Part shown: positions 20,489 through 34,200 of the stretch, piece by piece
How positions within the stretch are numbered: the stretch's first letter is position 1
Layout of the letters: every line of letters starts with the position of its first letter
From: Branchiostoma floridae
Lineage: Eukaryota > Chordata > Leptocardii > Amphioxiformes > Branchiostomatidae
NCBI RefSeq assembly: GCF_000003815.2
Contig: NC_049986.1
Coordinates: forward strand, 13,575,805-13,639,804
Direction of reading: 5' to 3'
DNA: 64,000 nt
Made by a program: the position numbers and the translations under genes
The notes under the pieces: model-generated
Told to the model about the DNA's origin: nothing
The model's input: only the letters and a program-made list of their open reading frames with translations
Database searches by the model: none

Positions 20489-21659
20489 TCAGGAGTACTC
20501 TGTCTCATTGAACCTGTGGAATGGTAAAATATATGACAGATCAAAGTCATGTGACAACAGATGAAAATGGGCTGGATTAATAGAAAGCATGGTTTGGTCT
20601 TTGGTAAAAACATTATGGTGGCATGTACTCAAAGAATTTATTCCTTATTCCATTTTGTCTTAGAAATTCTTCAAGCAGTAAAATACCATTGGACATATAT
20701 TATTTTTTTATTTGATGATGTTTTTAAACTTGTTTAATCTCAGTAATTTTACAATTACAACCTCAGAGACAATATCTCAGGTATACTCTTCCTTCTAGAA
20801 TCTACATAATAGTTACACGATTCAGCCTACAGGCTGCTGTGTTTTACAAGTACATGAAAATCATAGGTTCATGTATCCACGACAACAAGAGGCCCCACCC
20901 ACCTGCACCTAGGACAGCCGTAGAAGACAGTTTGCCCCTCGTCAGCTGAGCGAGTCTGTCTGGTGGTGTATGTCATCCCTTCATGGCCACATTTGGGGCA
21001 CTTTCGATCCACCTGCGGGATGAGAGGGGTAAGTTAGTCAAAATACTTCCCATGTATTCCCATTTCTATTGCCCTATGGCTACAAAGTTTTATTAAAAAG
21101 AGGACTACAGTAGGGGACTAGTCAACAGGTTTACAATGTATTTCTTGATCTGCTTCATTGAAGTTGTAACAATACTTTAAACTTAAAAATGCTCAATTTC
21201 AAACTTGTTTCATGTACTCTATCTGTAGTTTCATATGAGAGCAAATGTGACCAGTATGATATCCAAACATAAGACATTCCAGACACATGACTGATTTGAC
21301 ATTACCAGTGGTCCTGATGTGTCCTCTGCTGGTCTGTCTTCCTTCTTGGCTGACTCTCTTTTGTTGAAAATGATGCGGGTTTTGACTTCAACTCCATCAA
21401 ACTCTGAAAAGATGAAGTGCGCATAAGATCAGCTTTTATGGATTATAGGCAAGCAAACATAAGAACGTACCCACACAGCTGACAGTCACAGGTGTCTACA
21501 TGTACATTCACCTGTCTTACCTGTCACATCTACCTGGAACCCACACAGCTTGCAGGTGACTACATCCTCTCTCCCGGGTAGGGGCAGGATAGATCCACAG
21601 TCCGGGCAGAAATCAGCCTCGCTGGTGAAGGCTGACCGCTGGATTACCGACCCAGACAT
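20489..21659 (-). CDS. POLR1H: POLR1H (ZNRD1/RPA12), RNA polymerase I zinc-ribbon subunit (4 exons)
   Basis: Exons 21659-21521, 21403-21306, 21012-20903 and 20513-20489 give 123 residues; human is 126. The N-terminal zinc ribbon has C18-x2-C21 and C36-x2-C39. The C-terminal TFIIS-like ribbon has C84-x2-C87 and C112-x2-C115. Between the latter pairs lies the RSADEGQT hairpin (100-107) whose acidic pair D103/E104 supports RNA cleavage in this family. Role: subunit of RNA polymerase I in the nucleolus, needed for intrinsic transcript cleavage and termination. The last exon codes for eight residues. It converges on PPP1R11, its neighbour in human too, although the relative orientation appears to differ. 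SPACA9 lies upstream on the same strand. Confidence 0.96.
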
Positions 21660-23467
21660 CTCTGACGTACCACAGATCGAACTTTAAGAGTCTAATCGCT
21701 AAGTTGTGCACAGCTATCAGGAACAGAAGGTCAGTTTTCCCCTTGATATTGTTGTCACACGTGCATGCTTGCTTCCGATCAATTTAACCTTTGACCGTGT
21801 TGGAACATTCTAACAGAATATGGGGGTAGTTTTGATGGCCACTCACGAACGTCATCTAGCGATCTAAAGCAGAACTGTCAGCGTCTTAGCAAAAACAGAT
21901 GAGCGAGGCTAGCCTCTGCTATAATATAACCTCCTTGCTCGGCTTTGGTCCGATCAATGACTTGGTCCGATGCAGAATGTTAAAATAAGCCTATATATAA
22001 ACAATACAGCGCAAAGGACCGTGCAACTTGAAGAGTCCTGACGGAGAGGAGCTAGGGGCCAGTCCCCGGCATGAGCACTTAGGCAGGCAGGCATATCGCT
22101 AATGTGACCTTCCTTGCTCAAAACACCCGACCTTTGGAATACTAGTAACTGTTGTTGGCATTGTGTATCTAACAACAAATTAACAGGTTAAATTTATGAA
22201 AGTAGGAAACAGTGATGGTTACTTCTTATCTGTGTGACATGTTTAATACCCCTTTTCTTATTCTGACCAGTTTGTTGTACTTTATTCAGAACGCTCAACA
22301 CTCGTTAAACTCAATAAAAATGAATCTACACAAAGTATAGAAATTAATGTTTATTGCCTATCTACACCACATGTACATATTACATGTCTACATTTAAAAT
22401 TACAATTGTGCAGCTTTTATTATGAAATGTAACATGTAATCCTAAACTATGGCCTATGGTTTTCAATTAAAACAAATCAAAATACCATTTCAAATCAAAT
22501 TATATCTTGCAAATTAGTAATATACAGGTTGTCAAATTGTGCCGGTGTGGGAAGTGAATGCCAATAAAATCAACAGAAATAAAATAGAGATACATATTAC
22601 GTTTATGAAAGTTTGACATCCGGGTAAACAATATCTAGAAACAATCTAATCTCTACAACTGGGTGAAAATCGGAGATATACACCGTCATTAGGGATGTCT
22701 ACCATCTGTACGTCAAATATTTTACAGATAGCTCATTAAATGAAGAAAATTTTCCTTGGCAAATGAAAATAATGGTGCAAAAGCTCATGTACAGCAAAGT
22801 GACTCCCGGTCCTACAACGTGAATTTTATTTACACACAAGCTGAGAGAGTTTCTTGAAAGTAGGTAAGCGTCAGCGTGCGTCTGCGTCCCATAGTTATTA
22901 TTGTGACGACACAGCTACTACTAGGTACCATAATGCTTTTCATACAATCTTACCTTATATGTGAGCAACAAATATATACACGTGATGCTGCCAGTCCGTG
23001 TGGTTCCTTGTTAGTAACATTACAGGCCGGGTACAAAGTGTAATTTTGGTGACTCTTCTGTCCGGTAGAATCTAGAATCTGCACACCAATTTATGCTCTT
23101 GTTAGAGAAAATATCTCAATCGGACATTTTTCTGACGGTGTCATTTTCAAAAATTGTTAATGTAACATGCATGTTGTTTGTTGGAAAAGAAGAGCGATGT
23201 GTTTCTCATGCACTGTGGATTAAAAGCGTGCTACAGTACAGAGCAGGTGGTACAGAGTCGTCTGGCATCCGTCCAAAATCTACATTACTAGTTTATTGAT
23301 AAATGGTCGCCTAACGCCCCGTGGAGAACAATAGCTTTCTGACATTGGTATTTGGTAAACATATTATCAGATATACAGTCTGCGTTTGGTCTTTTGTTGT
23401 CACAGTGCCCATAGAAACTAATTTGTATCTTATTTGTTGTTTCATTTCCATTTTTGTGGTTGATTTC
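21660..23467. other. POLR1H upstream region and SPACA9 3' region
   Basis: No coding frame is recognised. The POLR1H promoter must lie next to 21660. AT-rich sequence from 22330 to 23467 fits the 3' untranslated region of SPACA9: minus-strand AATAAA occurs at 22355-22350 and again at about 22830. The end used cannot be decided from sequence. Confidence 0.45.
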
Positions 23468-26113
23468 TTATGGTTTCCATGGTTTCCTAGAGGCTGCCCA
23501 TTTCATCTCCTGCATGTCCTTCAATAGATCCTCCACCTCAGTGCCGTAATACTTGCTCTGCTGGGGAGCCTTCCCTTCTATCGGGATCTGCTGCACTTCT
23601 GGTGCGAACCGCGTGTGGCGCTCCTCTGTATGCCCCATGGTACCGTTGGGTGGACCATGTTGCCCCGAATGTTGCCTTGAGGGGAGCCGCTGAGATGACG
23701 CGTTGGACTTCTGCGTCGAGGACAGGCGGGGAGACGCGAGGTTCTCCATGACTTCATTGATTGTGTCCAATATCACAGGAATCAGGCTCACTGTGAAGAC
23801 AAAGGGAAGAACGACATGATATCCCATTTCATCTGCATTGAATCGCTTTTCAGTATGCAATTCAAATTAAATAAGGCCATGTTGACTTGATTATATGGAT
23901 GACATCCTCCGGGAACTCCAAAATTGATGCGAGCGAGCGAGTAAAAAAAAGTTTGGCCAAAAAAAAAAAGTTTGCTTCAGTATATAATCAAAGTGGCCAG
24001 GAAGGTTGAACATAGGACTACAAACACATAGTATGGTATACCAACAGTTAGATGTTGCGACCAGTACATCATACGGGTGCAAAACTTTTTTTTTCTTCTT
24101 GGACCAATCTGAAATAAACAGACCTGAAAATAATCAGATTCGCCAATTGCAAAATGGACACACTATGTCGGCGGGTGTTTGGGGTCTTACCGGTCATAGG
24201 TCCGGTTATAGTCACTTGTACCAAGTTTCTACAGGCAAAGGTACAGAGACAGTTAGCCTTTATTACATGAAGATGGGGTTTTAAAATGCCAGTGGTAGTC
24301 CAATGATCCTTTGTAGAGATTCCTTTGTAGCAAAATTGACCAATTACCATTGTTTTGAGTATTATCAGTTCTCAAGTTTCCACAGACAATCAGGTCCAGG
24401 TTCACGTCCACCTGGAAATGATCCTCTGGACCTCAACGGGACCTATCCTGAATTTACTGGTACATGTACAAACCCCTACCAAAAAACCTTTTTTCTTTCT
24501 TTCCGTCCTTTCACATCTTATTCTTTGACTTTTGAGATTTATTTTGGCATTCTATGGCATCAGTTATCGATTTTCTGATACTTTTTTTTAATCTACGGAA
24601 TATTTGTGCTCATTTTACAGCTGCTTTGCACAATTTACTGTGTGGTCCAAAACTTTTTTTTTTGGAAATGGCCGAAAATTGGTGCGAGCGCGGATGTCAT
24701 CCATATAATCAAATCAACATGGCCTAACAGAATAAACTTGCAGTTTGGAATGCAATCTACTGAGTCTGTTATGATAAACCAGCGATGAAACTTTGGAAAA
24801 CAAAATGGAGGAATGACCTATGGACATTTGAGATAGACAACTGTGGCTATAGATCCTATCATCATTCAAACTACTATAATTTGAAATTTCAGTAGTTTTT
24901 GCTTCATCGTGTCTCTCTAACCTACCTACACCGCCGAAGTAGTTCCTGGCCTCGTCACAGCTGAGGTGGTTGACCTCTCCGTGTGGGAAGGTGNNNNNNN
25001 NNNNNNNNNNNNNNNNNNNNNNNNNNNNNNNNNNNNNNNNNNNNNNNNNNNNNNNNNNNNNNNNNNNNNNNNNNNNNNNNNNNNNNNNNNNNNCCCTGGT
25101 TCCTGTTCAGTTGCTCCCTCACCATGTTGTGACTCTCTACCTGCGGGCATGATTGAGAGTACGTCCATAAAGTCTGTGCCAGGTCACAGGGACGACGAAT
25201 AGTCCCTTCTACGCTTTTTAATGCAACAAGAACGTCGAGCACAGGAAATAGAGTGGACATCTTTCTCCGTCAGACAGCCGCACAACTGACTACTTAGACA
25301 GTGGTTTTATCTTTTCCGGCTGAAGGAAGGATTCTTAAGTTGCCATACAGTACAGAAATTGCATCGAAACAAGACCACCACACGTTAACGTAAAGGTTAT
25401 AGCACCCTCATATGGAGCTTTTCAGGATAGACTCTCATAGTTTCTCACCTGTTGTCTGAATCTGTCCAGATCTCGGCACAGATCTACGAACAGCATGAGG
25501 ATCCTGCGGTCCGTGGCGCTGTGGACGGCGTGTTCCAGCCAGCCCAGGATCTGGTTTATGGAGCGGACAACGGCCGTCTTCTGGAAGGCGTCGGTTCTGT
25601 GAGACGGACAGAGTTTTCATACATATACTGAAGTATCGATAATGACATACAGCTCAATGTGCACCAGTGACTAGTTCCATCGAGGCTGGAAATCACTGAA
25701 TAGCAAATGTCGTTACCCGCAACCAGCAGAAAATCAGCTGCCGACATTTCAAAGACTGTGACTTTCCTTGGGGGCATTGTTACATACTACAGTGCGTAGT
25801 AGATCTAGCAACTATTGCGGAGAATTGTGAGAGACGGTCAAAACGTTGTATGTAAAGAATTTTGTGCAGTTGAATGAACGGGTAAATTGCTGTTTAAATC
25901 CAGGGGCGTTTTGTAATTGATCGCCCAAAGAGAATCAAAGAAGACATGTATTTAGATTTCATAATAAAGTTTCATTTGCTATTTATGATGATTCACTACG
26001 TGTGTCTCTCCTCACCTGGCTCTGTCTAACGCCTGTGTGAACGTCTGCTGCTGCTGACTGAACACCTTGTAGCGCTGCTGGAACTTTTTCAACTGCCGCT
26101 CAAGGTCATCCAT
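23468..26113 (-). CDS. SPACA9: SPACA9, sperm acrosome-associated 9 / microtubule inner protein (interrupted by a gap)
   Basis: Exons 26113-26016, 25596-25449, a third exon entered at 25140 and left at 24926 but broken by the 100-N gap 24994-25093, and 23790-23468. The N-terminus reads MDDLERQLKKFQQRYKVFSQ, rich in Gln (QQQQTFTQAL), and the middle has TDRRILMLFVDLC. The hallmark VNHLSCDEARNYFGGV in exon 3 and SLIPVILD at the start of exon 4 match SPACA9. The long C-terminal tail after about residue 150 is low-complexity and ends KWAASRKPWKP. With about 20-35 residues in the gap the protein would be close to the human length (~222). Known role: lumenal tubulin-binding protein of ciliary and sperm doublet microtubules. 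A 5' non-coding exon is likely, since an acceptor lies at 26143-26142. A Harbinger-like element occupies intron 3. Confidence 0.92.
23875..24724. mobile_element. 850-bp non-autonomous DNA transposon, PIF/Harbinger-like
   Basis: Terminal inverted repeats of about 33 bp start GGCCATGTTGA at 23875 and end in the complement at 24724, with one mismatch. They are flanked by a TAA duplication at 23872-23874 and 24725-24727. A 3-bp TAA/TTA duplication is typical of PIF/Harbinger. No transposase frame is present. Long A or T runs lie just inside both ends. It sits in intron 3 of SPACA9. Confidence 0.85.
24994..25093. other. Assembly gap (100 N) inside SPACA9 exon 3
   Basis: A 100-N run. Coding sequence is readable up to both edges, so the gap most simply lies within one exon. 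Confidence 0.97.
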
Positions 26114-29100
26114 GGTCACGGTCTGGTTTCAGCAGGAACACCTGGAGAGGAGGAAGGGAAATACTGTGAACGGTTGTTAAAGAAATCTAAGTTGTTATGG
26201 CCCTTCAAGATCAATCTGTGGTTCTGCTCCAGACGTTTGAGATTGTATCCATGGTTACGGATTGATCCCGTAGTACACAGGGTCCCTTGGCTTTGACATA
26301 TGGCCCTGAACCGAGGTTGCCTACGTTCCGTATCCAGGTAATACGGCGGCAAACATACACGTACAGACCAAACGTTTGCACAAGTCGTCTACCCGACTCA
26401 GCGGGCATAATTACCGCAGTGTGTGGTCGTTAGGCTGGATTTTTATAATTAGAGGACCCCCTATTCTCTTGTTTATAGAGTTATGCCGTGTCGGAAAAGG
26501 GCAGTTTATCTTAACATTGTTTAATTGATGTATAAGCTTAAGTCAAGTGGAGCAAGGAGATTAATGAATGGACACAGTTTATTTACTATCGCTTACGTAA
26601 GGGGATCTATGGTTCAACTATCATACACACAAACCTTCATGTCACATATAGATAATGTCGTAACCTCTCGTTTAAAACCATTAAACATTAAACGATTTTA
26701 CAAGTAAAACTGTGAAACTGTCAAATTGTATATTTATACCCCATGAACGATTTTGAAATATGGGTTAATGGCGGTTGACTGTTGACAGAGGGCGGCAGCT
26801 GGGGCGCGCTAAAACGTTTCCCATGTCAAGTGTTTGTTGTGCAGGTTTGCCTGTCGACTGGGGCATGGAGTCGCGCTCAACAGGTGGGTGCTGTCTCAGG
26901 GGACCGTTCACTGGAGCTTCCGTAGTTTGGTTGAAGACACAGCAGGAAGTTTGATATTTCAGACAATCGAGCTGGCGGGAAATCGAAATGTTGGTTCTGA
27001 AATCTCAGAACGATTTATGATTGTTGGATTTTATGAGGAATAGCGTTGTTGGAGTTACTGTTATGTCAGACAATGATATGATTGGACAGGTGCGCAGGTG
27101 TAATTGATATATATATCCCTGTTTAACAAGTAGCTCGGTAGGTCTAAGTAAAAGGTGAATCTCACAACAACTTGATTATGTCATTAAAGTTTGTTTTGAA
27201 AGGGGGGCGTTCAATCCGTACATTAGCTACAACTTTGTTAGGTGGATTTGTAAGGATTATAATCTCAACCAACAAAGGAAACAAAAGATGCTCGTTGAGT
27301 GAAAAAGGATCTTATAACAAAAGTCACAGTGGAATTGAGTTCTAGGCATGCATGGCATTTCCTTCTTTCTTTCGCCATTGTTATAATTTTGTTTTTGAGT
27401 CTCTTGTTCTGTTTGTCTTTGTCAAAGTATGCCTTTGGTCATCGTTTTAGAATAACGCAAAAGACGATAAAGTTGTTGGTAGCCTTGGTCTCATATTTTC
27501 TCTCTCAGTGGAAGAAGTATCCTTTTCCAGAAGCTTCATAAGGAACAGGGTTTTGTACGATGTGTTTGTGTGGTTGAGACCCCTCCCCGTGACCTCACCC
27601 TTGACTTTGTTGTTTGGCTACCCAAGACTACTGTTTGTGTTTCTGCAACCAGGCGTGGAGAGGCCTCAGCTAACGGGTCAACATTGGCCTCACTGCGACA
27701 ACACCTGTTGGACTGGAGTAGAAACTGGAAGGGAAAATGCGCATCACCTTCGTACTGATACAGTGGAATTGATAGCATTTTTTTTACTGAGCTGCCATAA
27801 AACGGTTATCATCATAACGTCTTACTCAGCTTCACGGATAATATTAACACGTCACTTTTCACCTTACAGTCTGCGTTACCGTATCCTGTCATATTTAGTA
27901 TATCATCAATATTCGTCTTACATTCTCTTAGCACAGCAAATTCATGTGAAGTTTCCGTCCTGCTGAAATGTCCAGACTGTTAAGCCGTATGATATGAGCT
28001 GGGTACAGCCTTGAATCCAATACGCAGTACAGATACAAACAGGAGTTGACAAGTAAACAAACATGACAAGAACCAAAACAACCCCCTGTCATCCCCCCAC
28101 ACCCATTGTACGGTTTTACGCCAGTAGCAACCAATGTCACGCATAGTGGATGTCAGTACAGTTATCATTAGTACAATACTAATATTCTGCGGAATTCTGT
28201 TGTAATCAGGGTCCAGTCACAATGTTGTATTTACAAACCATATTTAGGACACTAACATGTTTTGAGTACATGTACTCGTACATTTTATTAAGCACACAAC
28301 ATGTGCAAACTTGAAATCATGCATGCATAACCGTCACTTCTGACGCTAAAATTGTTATGTATTCCTATAGCATCTTTTTTATGAAAATATTTCCACTTGA
28401 AGACGAGGACAAATATATTCATGTAGACTGATGACTAGATCGAGCCAATACGTCTTAGAGTTAGACAGACGTCTTCACGCGTGGTCAGGTACTCAAGTGA
28501 GCTCCTTAAACCTCTCCAAACCCCTTATGTCAGAACATAACACACTACTGCCCTTACCTGTGACAAGTAAGGATCTCTTGGAAGTTCAAAGTGTTTTTCT
28601 TGCGTTACACATTCTGTGGGATAAGTGTGTTTATAAAAAAAGAAACATCAAGTGGACTTTATGTCCTTCTCAACTACAGAAAGAAGTGCCGAGGAACTAA
28701 TTTGTGAAGTTTGAGAGCGAGTTAATCGATTTCACTGAGCGGATTGCGCTCAAAACATTGTCACAGTTTCAACTGCTCTGTTTATGTTTCCATAGCCGAC
28801 TACAAAGCTTTTAACATCCACTTCAGGGATCGGCTGATAACACTAAACAAACGTTTGTGAGTCACCGGAATCTCATAGAACACAGAATCTGTTACCGAAA
28901 ACATTTGCCAATAGCTGCGATTTATTAAGACAAAATGGGTTTTCAGGAACTTATTTTAGGCCAACTTAATCCAATTTTGTGTGTTACCACTGGTGACTGC
29001 AGGAAACCTAGTTCTACTTACAATGTACTTATTGGTCTCTACATCGATCGGCAACATTGTTCTAGTAAATTCGATTTCATGGCTCGGGGATACTAGTGGA

Positions 29101-31133
29101 CTTTGCTTTGTGAAAATACAACGTTAACATTCTTCACTTCAGTTTATCAGTTTATCCTGTTGGCAAAAATTCAATACAGAACACAAAATAAACAAGATGA
29201 AACTTTTGTGCAAAGGCTAGAAGATTACGTTAACATGAATGGATACTCGCGCTTATGACTCAAATCCCCTTTACAAAAATGTATATCTGGATCACAAACC
29301 CCGACATGTGTCTATTGTAGCCGTTGCTGGGTTAGTGGGAAAGTATGTAAGACAATAATCCATCAGGATCAAGGTAGCAAAGACTGTGGGACTGTTAAAA
29401 TAACGGGGCTAAAGGCTGGTCAGGACGTGTGTACAACTGGAGAAAGTAGGTGGACGTCCCCTCGCAGTCGCACAATGGAACAAGTGTCGTGTTTGTGAGG
29501 TAAACTCCAACACAAGAACCGTAAACACGACAAACCAGTCACAGTAAACAGGCCGACAGCACGCCTGGCTACGGCTATATGCTGGATACAGAGGTATACT
29601 CTCATATTGTGAGAGGTCTAATGGAGGGGAACTCAATACACATAGTGCTGGATCTGTCAACCTGTTGTCTGCCAACGAGGGGAATTATCTAGGGGGATAA
29701 TCATACCCTAATTATACAATCTTATGAATCGAGAATTTCTTTTCACGTGTCTGAAGCATTAACGACATAATCACAAGACAAAACGTCATCACGACCCATG
29801 CCTTTATGGGAATTAAGTGTGAAACATAAGGACGGAGGGCTGGTTCTACTCTGACGTGTGCCAGGTTGTTGCTAGGACGTCCGATCCAATAATAATCCTG
29901 TTGGGCATGGCTAAAAACAAGGTGCCCATTGTACCACACGGGTAGTCATCGCTATATTAACTACATGTAACGTCACTCCTGAGTTCTATCATTTTCCCAA
30001 AGCGTTCAAAATCAATATGATGATTAGGTAACACTCGAATCACTTTGATATAAGAGAGAACTTCGCCAGGTATCCAGTAAAAACTCACCTGTATGAGAGG
30101 CGCGGCGATTCAGGTGCAGGTGTGAGGGTTTCTCTCAAGGTACAACTTCCGCAACGGCGCAAAAAGCCGCGTCAAGTCCAGGCCAAAGTCCCAGCGATCT
30201 GTACACAAACACTGTACAATTGACGCCACTGGTTTCGTCCCCAAAGTAGCACAAGAACCAGAAATAGCGGGGTACTTTCGAGACTGGCTTATAAGTGTAC
30301 GCGAGCGGTTCTTATCGCTCACCGTAGCTGTCGGGCCCAGGTCATACCATTGTAAATTGGCACAGGCATGAAAGGGGGGTTGATCATCGCATAGCAACTG
30401 TTGCCATGGACGCCATGTTACGGAGACCGGATGGATTGCAGTCGACCGACAGGTAATATGGGTACAGGTAACCCCATACCTACCCCGGGGCACATTATCT
30501 GAGCCCGCAAAGAGTCAGTACAGTGCCGTGCTGCGTTCTGAACGGGTCATTTTTCTCCCCTCAAAAAAGTTACATGTTTTGCAGCCTTTTTTGTGGCAAA
30601 GACAATTGAAACGCGTAGAGGGTGGTCAATCAAGCCCTCGGTGGAGGTCTGCACTTTTTGTCTTTGCCGTACGTGGGGGTTATGTCAATACATTCAGAAA
30701 GAAAACTGTGTAATAGTCAGCCTTTACATCCTGAAGCGCGTGGATGGCGGCACACTGGGGGTAGTACAAAAATGTATTGAGTTAATCAAGAGACAGATTA
30801 CTAATATAGTGATGGATTCATGACCTATTCACTGAGAACTTAGTGATACCATTACTCTGATGAACAGGGCCACATCGGACAAAGAGTCTTTTGGAGATGT
30901 GGGTCAGTGATGCAAATTTGATACAACATAGATTCTGCTGCAGGACCCAAATGGGAAAATCTACACATAAGAGAATGGAATAATTGGTTAGCCACCTGTG
31001 AAATTAGTTTTGCTATCTTATTACATTACAAGCTGGGGCAAAGAGAAGAAAGGCTGTCACCCATAACGTCATTCCGGGGTTGTACTTCTGCAAATCTTCG
31101 CTAGGTGACAAGTGGATAACAAAATCAGGTTGC
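26114..31133. other. Non-coding region, start of a 32-kb gene-poor stretch
   Basis: No frame resembles a known protein. The SPACA9 5' untranslated exon must begin here (from 26141 on the minus strand). At 30089 a minus-strand donor (CATACAG followed by GTGAGT) could end a distant first exon on that strand; nothing else supports it. Open frames of up to about 150 codons at 27508-27966 and 30110-30493 show no domain and look like chance. Confidence 0.45.
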
Positions 31134-31241
31134 TAGCCTGGCATCCATCCGTATCTATCTACCTGGTCCTTATCAAATGTTTTCAAACTGGTACTGTACA
31201 GGGTAACCCTGGATAGGACTGTAAGGACGGATACCAGGCTA
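31134..31241. mobile_element. Short MITE-like inverted-repeat element (~105 bp)
   Basis: The ends TAGCCTGG (31134) and CCAGGCTA (31241) are inverted repeats that extend, with mismatches, through a shared ATCCGT core to about 18-20 bp. TA at both borders fits a Tc1/mariner-type TA target duplication. There is no coding capacity. Confidence 0.65.
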
Positions 31242-34200
31242 CAATCCAGCCAGTTGTTTCCCACGCTACTCTTCCCTCTTCCTAGCTATGGTTGGCTAGT
31301 TAAGTATGTTGCTACAGCCGACTGACGTTTGTACTTGAATTTCTTATCAGTTCTAGCTATGTCCGTGACGTCCGTAGACTGTAAATAGTGACAAGGGCAC
31401 GATTTCTTCGTGCTTCAGAGGATTATATAACTTTGTTACTCCTCTGCTAACGTCACGGAGCTCCGTTGAATTCCGACCATGACATGATTTACATGCTTGG
31501 CAATATTTTCTTTCCCAAAAAAGTTCGATCAAGTTGGTCGTCAACATCCGCATCTGTCCGTCCAAGGTCGGCACTGTTATCATGTCAATATATACTTCTT
31601 GTATTGAAGTGCATTTGCTGTTCGCGAATAGAAAGGAGAGGTAGACCAAAAAGAAGGTAACAGACATGACTGAATAGTATAGAGAGATTTCACAGCGCTC
31701 CTAGAGGAAACTTTGAGCATTGCACCATAGTCTGGAAGCATTTCGTGGCCTGAAACTATCAGATCCAGTCTGATGGCTTTAAAAGACTGACGAAACGTAG
31801 AAGTGGACAGCACCAACAGACTGGGCCAAAGCAGAAATGGATATAAGACTGAAGCGTTATACCCCTGTCACATTTGGCGAAAATCAATCGGACGTCGATT
31901 CTGCGGCAATCGCCCGAGCCTCGCTTATAATAATAACTTTACTGCACAACCATGAATTGTATAAGGTACAAAGTATGGCTAATATGTGACAGGGACGTTT
32001 TTCAGGTGAAAAAATACGCGCAACCCTCTGTCGATCTTAAATATATGGCCGATCGTCCATCGATACGTCCGAAGATCGTGGATAATATGATAGTATTAGT
32101 GCATTTCTGAGTTGAGTTTTGTATAAAAATCGCCAGTCACCCAGCCATCTCCGAATTCTGTCCATCTGAGCAAGGAGGTTGCTCCTTGGTCTGACTCTAA
32201 GTGAATGCTTTCCTACCCCCAGGAATTTGAAGGATGTCCCTCTATTCGTTTGACGCCAACGAGTGAAATGTTTATCTCATCTGATAATCTGTCGGTAAAT
32301 GTTTCTAAAAGCGAAAGTTGTTTCACTCGTTTGCTCCTCCGTTCGGGCAAGTTTCCCTTTCCCAGACTCTCCGCCCTTAATTGTTTACTTGTTGTTTGTT
32401 ACTTCGTTTTAAATCAACAGACCGGCAGATACATAATTGGACACATGATTGGTAGCCTGACATGGAAACCAGCGCGTCCCCTTTCCTGTGTGCCGACTTG
32501 ATTTGTTATTTCCTTAATGATTTGAAATAGAGCTCCTTTGCCTGCGACAAGGCTTTAGGTTGATACTGTGAGCGGAATGCACCAACCCGACCCAGCCTTC
32601 CATGATGACCCCGAACTCCGCCACAGCTACTGCATCCATCGGGCCAAGATAACAGCTTTTCTACCTTTCTATGATGCGTTTTGTTGCAAGACAATTCATT
32701 CCCAGGTCACTTCGATATGGGGAAGATATTTCCTTTGGCATTGATGAAAACAAACATCTTCATGTAATTTCTCATTTTTACTGAGTTGGACACCAACGAT
32801 TTAAAGGTACCGTACAGTGTAGAAACCTTTGGCGGCTTTGTTCTAGTCCCAGATACAGTATGAAAATTTCTCGTTAAAACCTTAAAGTCCATGAGAACAC
32901 ATGTCCTACAGGGCCACTGTAGTTGTCGGCGCACCAGGCACATTACCGGAGACCGAGAATGCGACTATTACACGGAGAAGCCTAATTAGACACGACAGGT
33001 CCAGCGATCCTGCCGGCCCAAACTAGGCCATAGGGCAGTGGTCAGTTCGGCTCTGGAACAAGGATGAAGAAGCCGCTTTCTCTGGATCTGTGGAGGATTA
33101 CCTGACTCAGTGAGAGTCCGGGGCCTGGAATGTACGTATACAACTCAGCTCAGGTCTGAAGGTTCTGACTATTCATCTTTGCTGGGCCTACACCTACATG
33201 TAGCTACAGTACATCACAAAGACGAACAACGGATAGGAAAGAAGGTACAGAACACATTTCTTCTTGGCTTCGGAGAGACGTTGTATTCTGCAAACGTAAC
33301 TTGAGATATATGGCAATACATTGGGCATGACAGTCTGAGAAATATCGCTCTGTATTGGAATATTGACTGTTCACGAGGTAAAATACCAGTAACTTCGACA
33401 GTACCGTCGACAGGTCAATGTAGAACTGTTGTAGTATATGTATCAATATTGTAAAACGATTTATGTACTGACAACGGCCGTCGTCAAAACAGTTTGTACA
33501 TCCCAGGGTTCTGTGTGTGCAGCCCCTGGTTTTCATTGGTAGGATAATAAACTGTGTCAACTCTGACATCATAATGACCGGGGGAAATTGATGTTTACAA
33601 ATTGAAACGAGGCGCTTTCGTTGCTGTCCTGTTCAGTGCGAGAGGGCGGGGAGAGAAGATTGGATATATTGTTTGTGCTGTAGTAGTAGGAGGAGGGACA
33701 CATAAAACCCACAAACACTATCAACATGTACATGTAACCTTGATGTAACATACTAGAACAGCGGACGGTAGTCAATGTTACGATGTATGTGATTTATTCT
33801 TGATCTGAGTTTGTTCACTTTCACTTGATAATATTCACAGATTGAACTCATTACCTGATACAGAGATAAGTATCTAGCCCGCATACAGAACCGACGGGAT
33901 GGTTGTACTCAAACTTTCTTTAAAATGTTTACGTATGTACGTAACGTTCCGCTGTCAGTTCGTTCGTTGTAAGTGGCTGGAGGTGCGTGTTCCTCTTTCT
34001 ATATAGGCTACTCTATAACGATAGAAAGACTTTTTGTCGTTCACGTACAAAGGTCACGGTCATATAGGTCATGAGAGAATCCACTTCAGCAGCGTTTCTT
34101 TCTAAAATTCGTGATTAATCTTAGATGGACCTCCGTGCACAAAATCGCCAAGACATGGTCTATGGCTAGTAAGTATTCTCTAGAGTCCACTTTCGTGCCG

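Noticed and set aside
27508-27966. 152-codon frame
   Set aside because: No recognisable family, no splice context, and other long frames overlap it on both strands.
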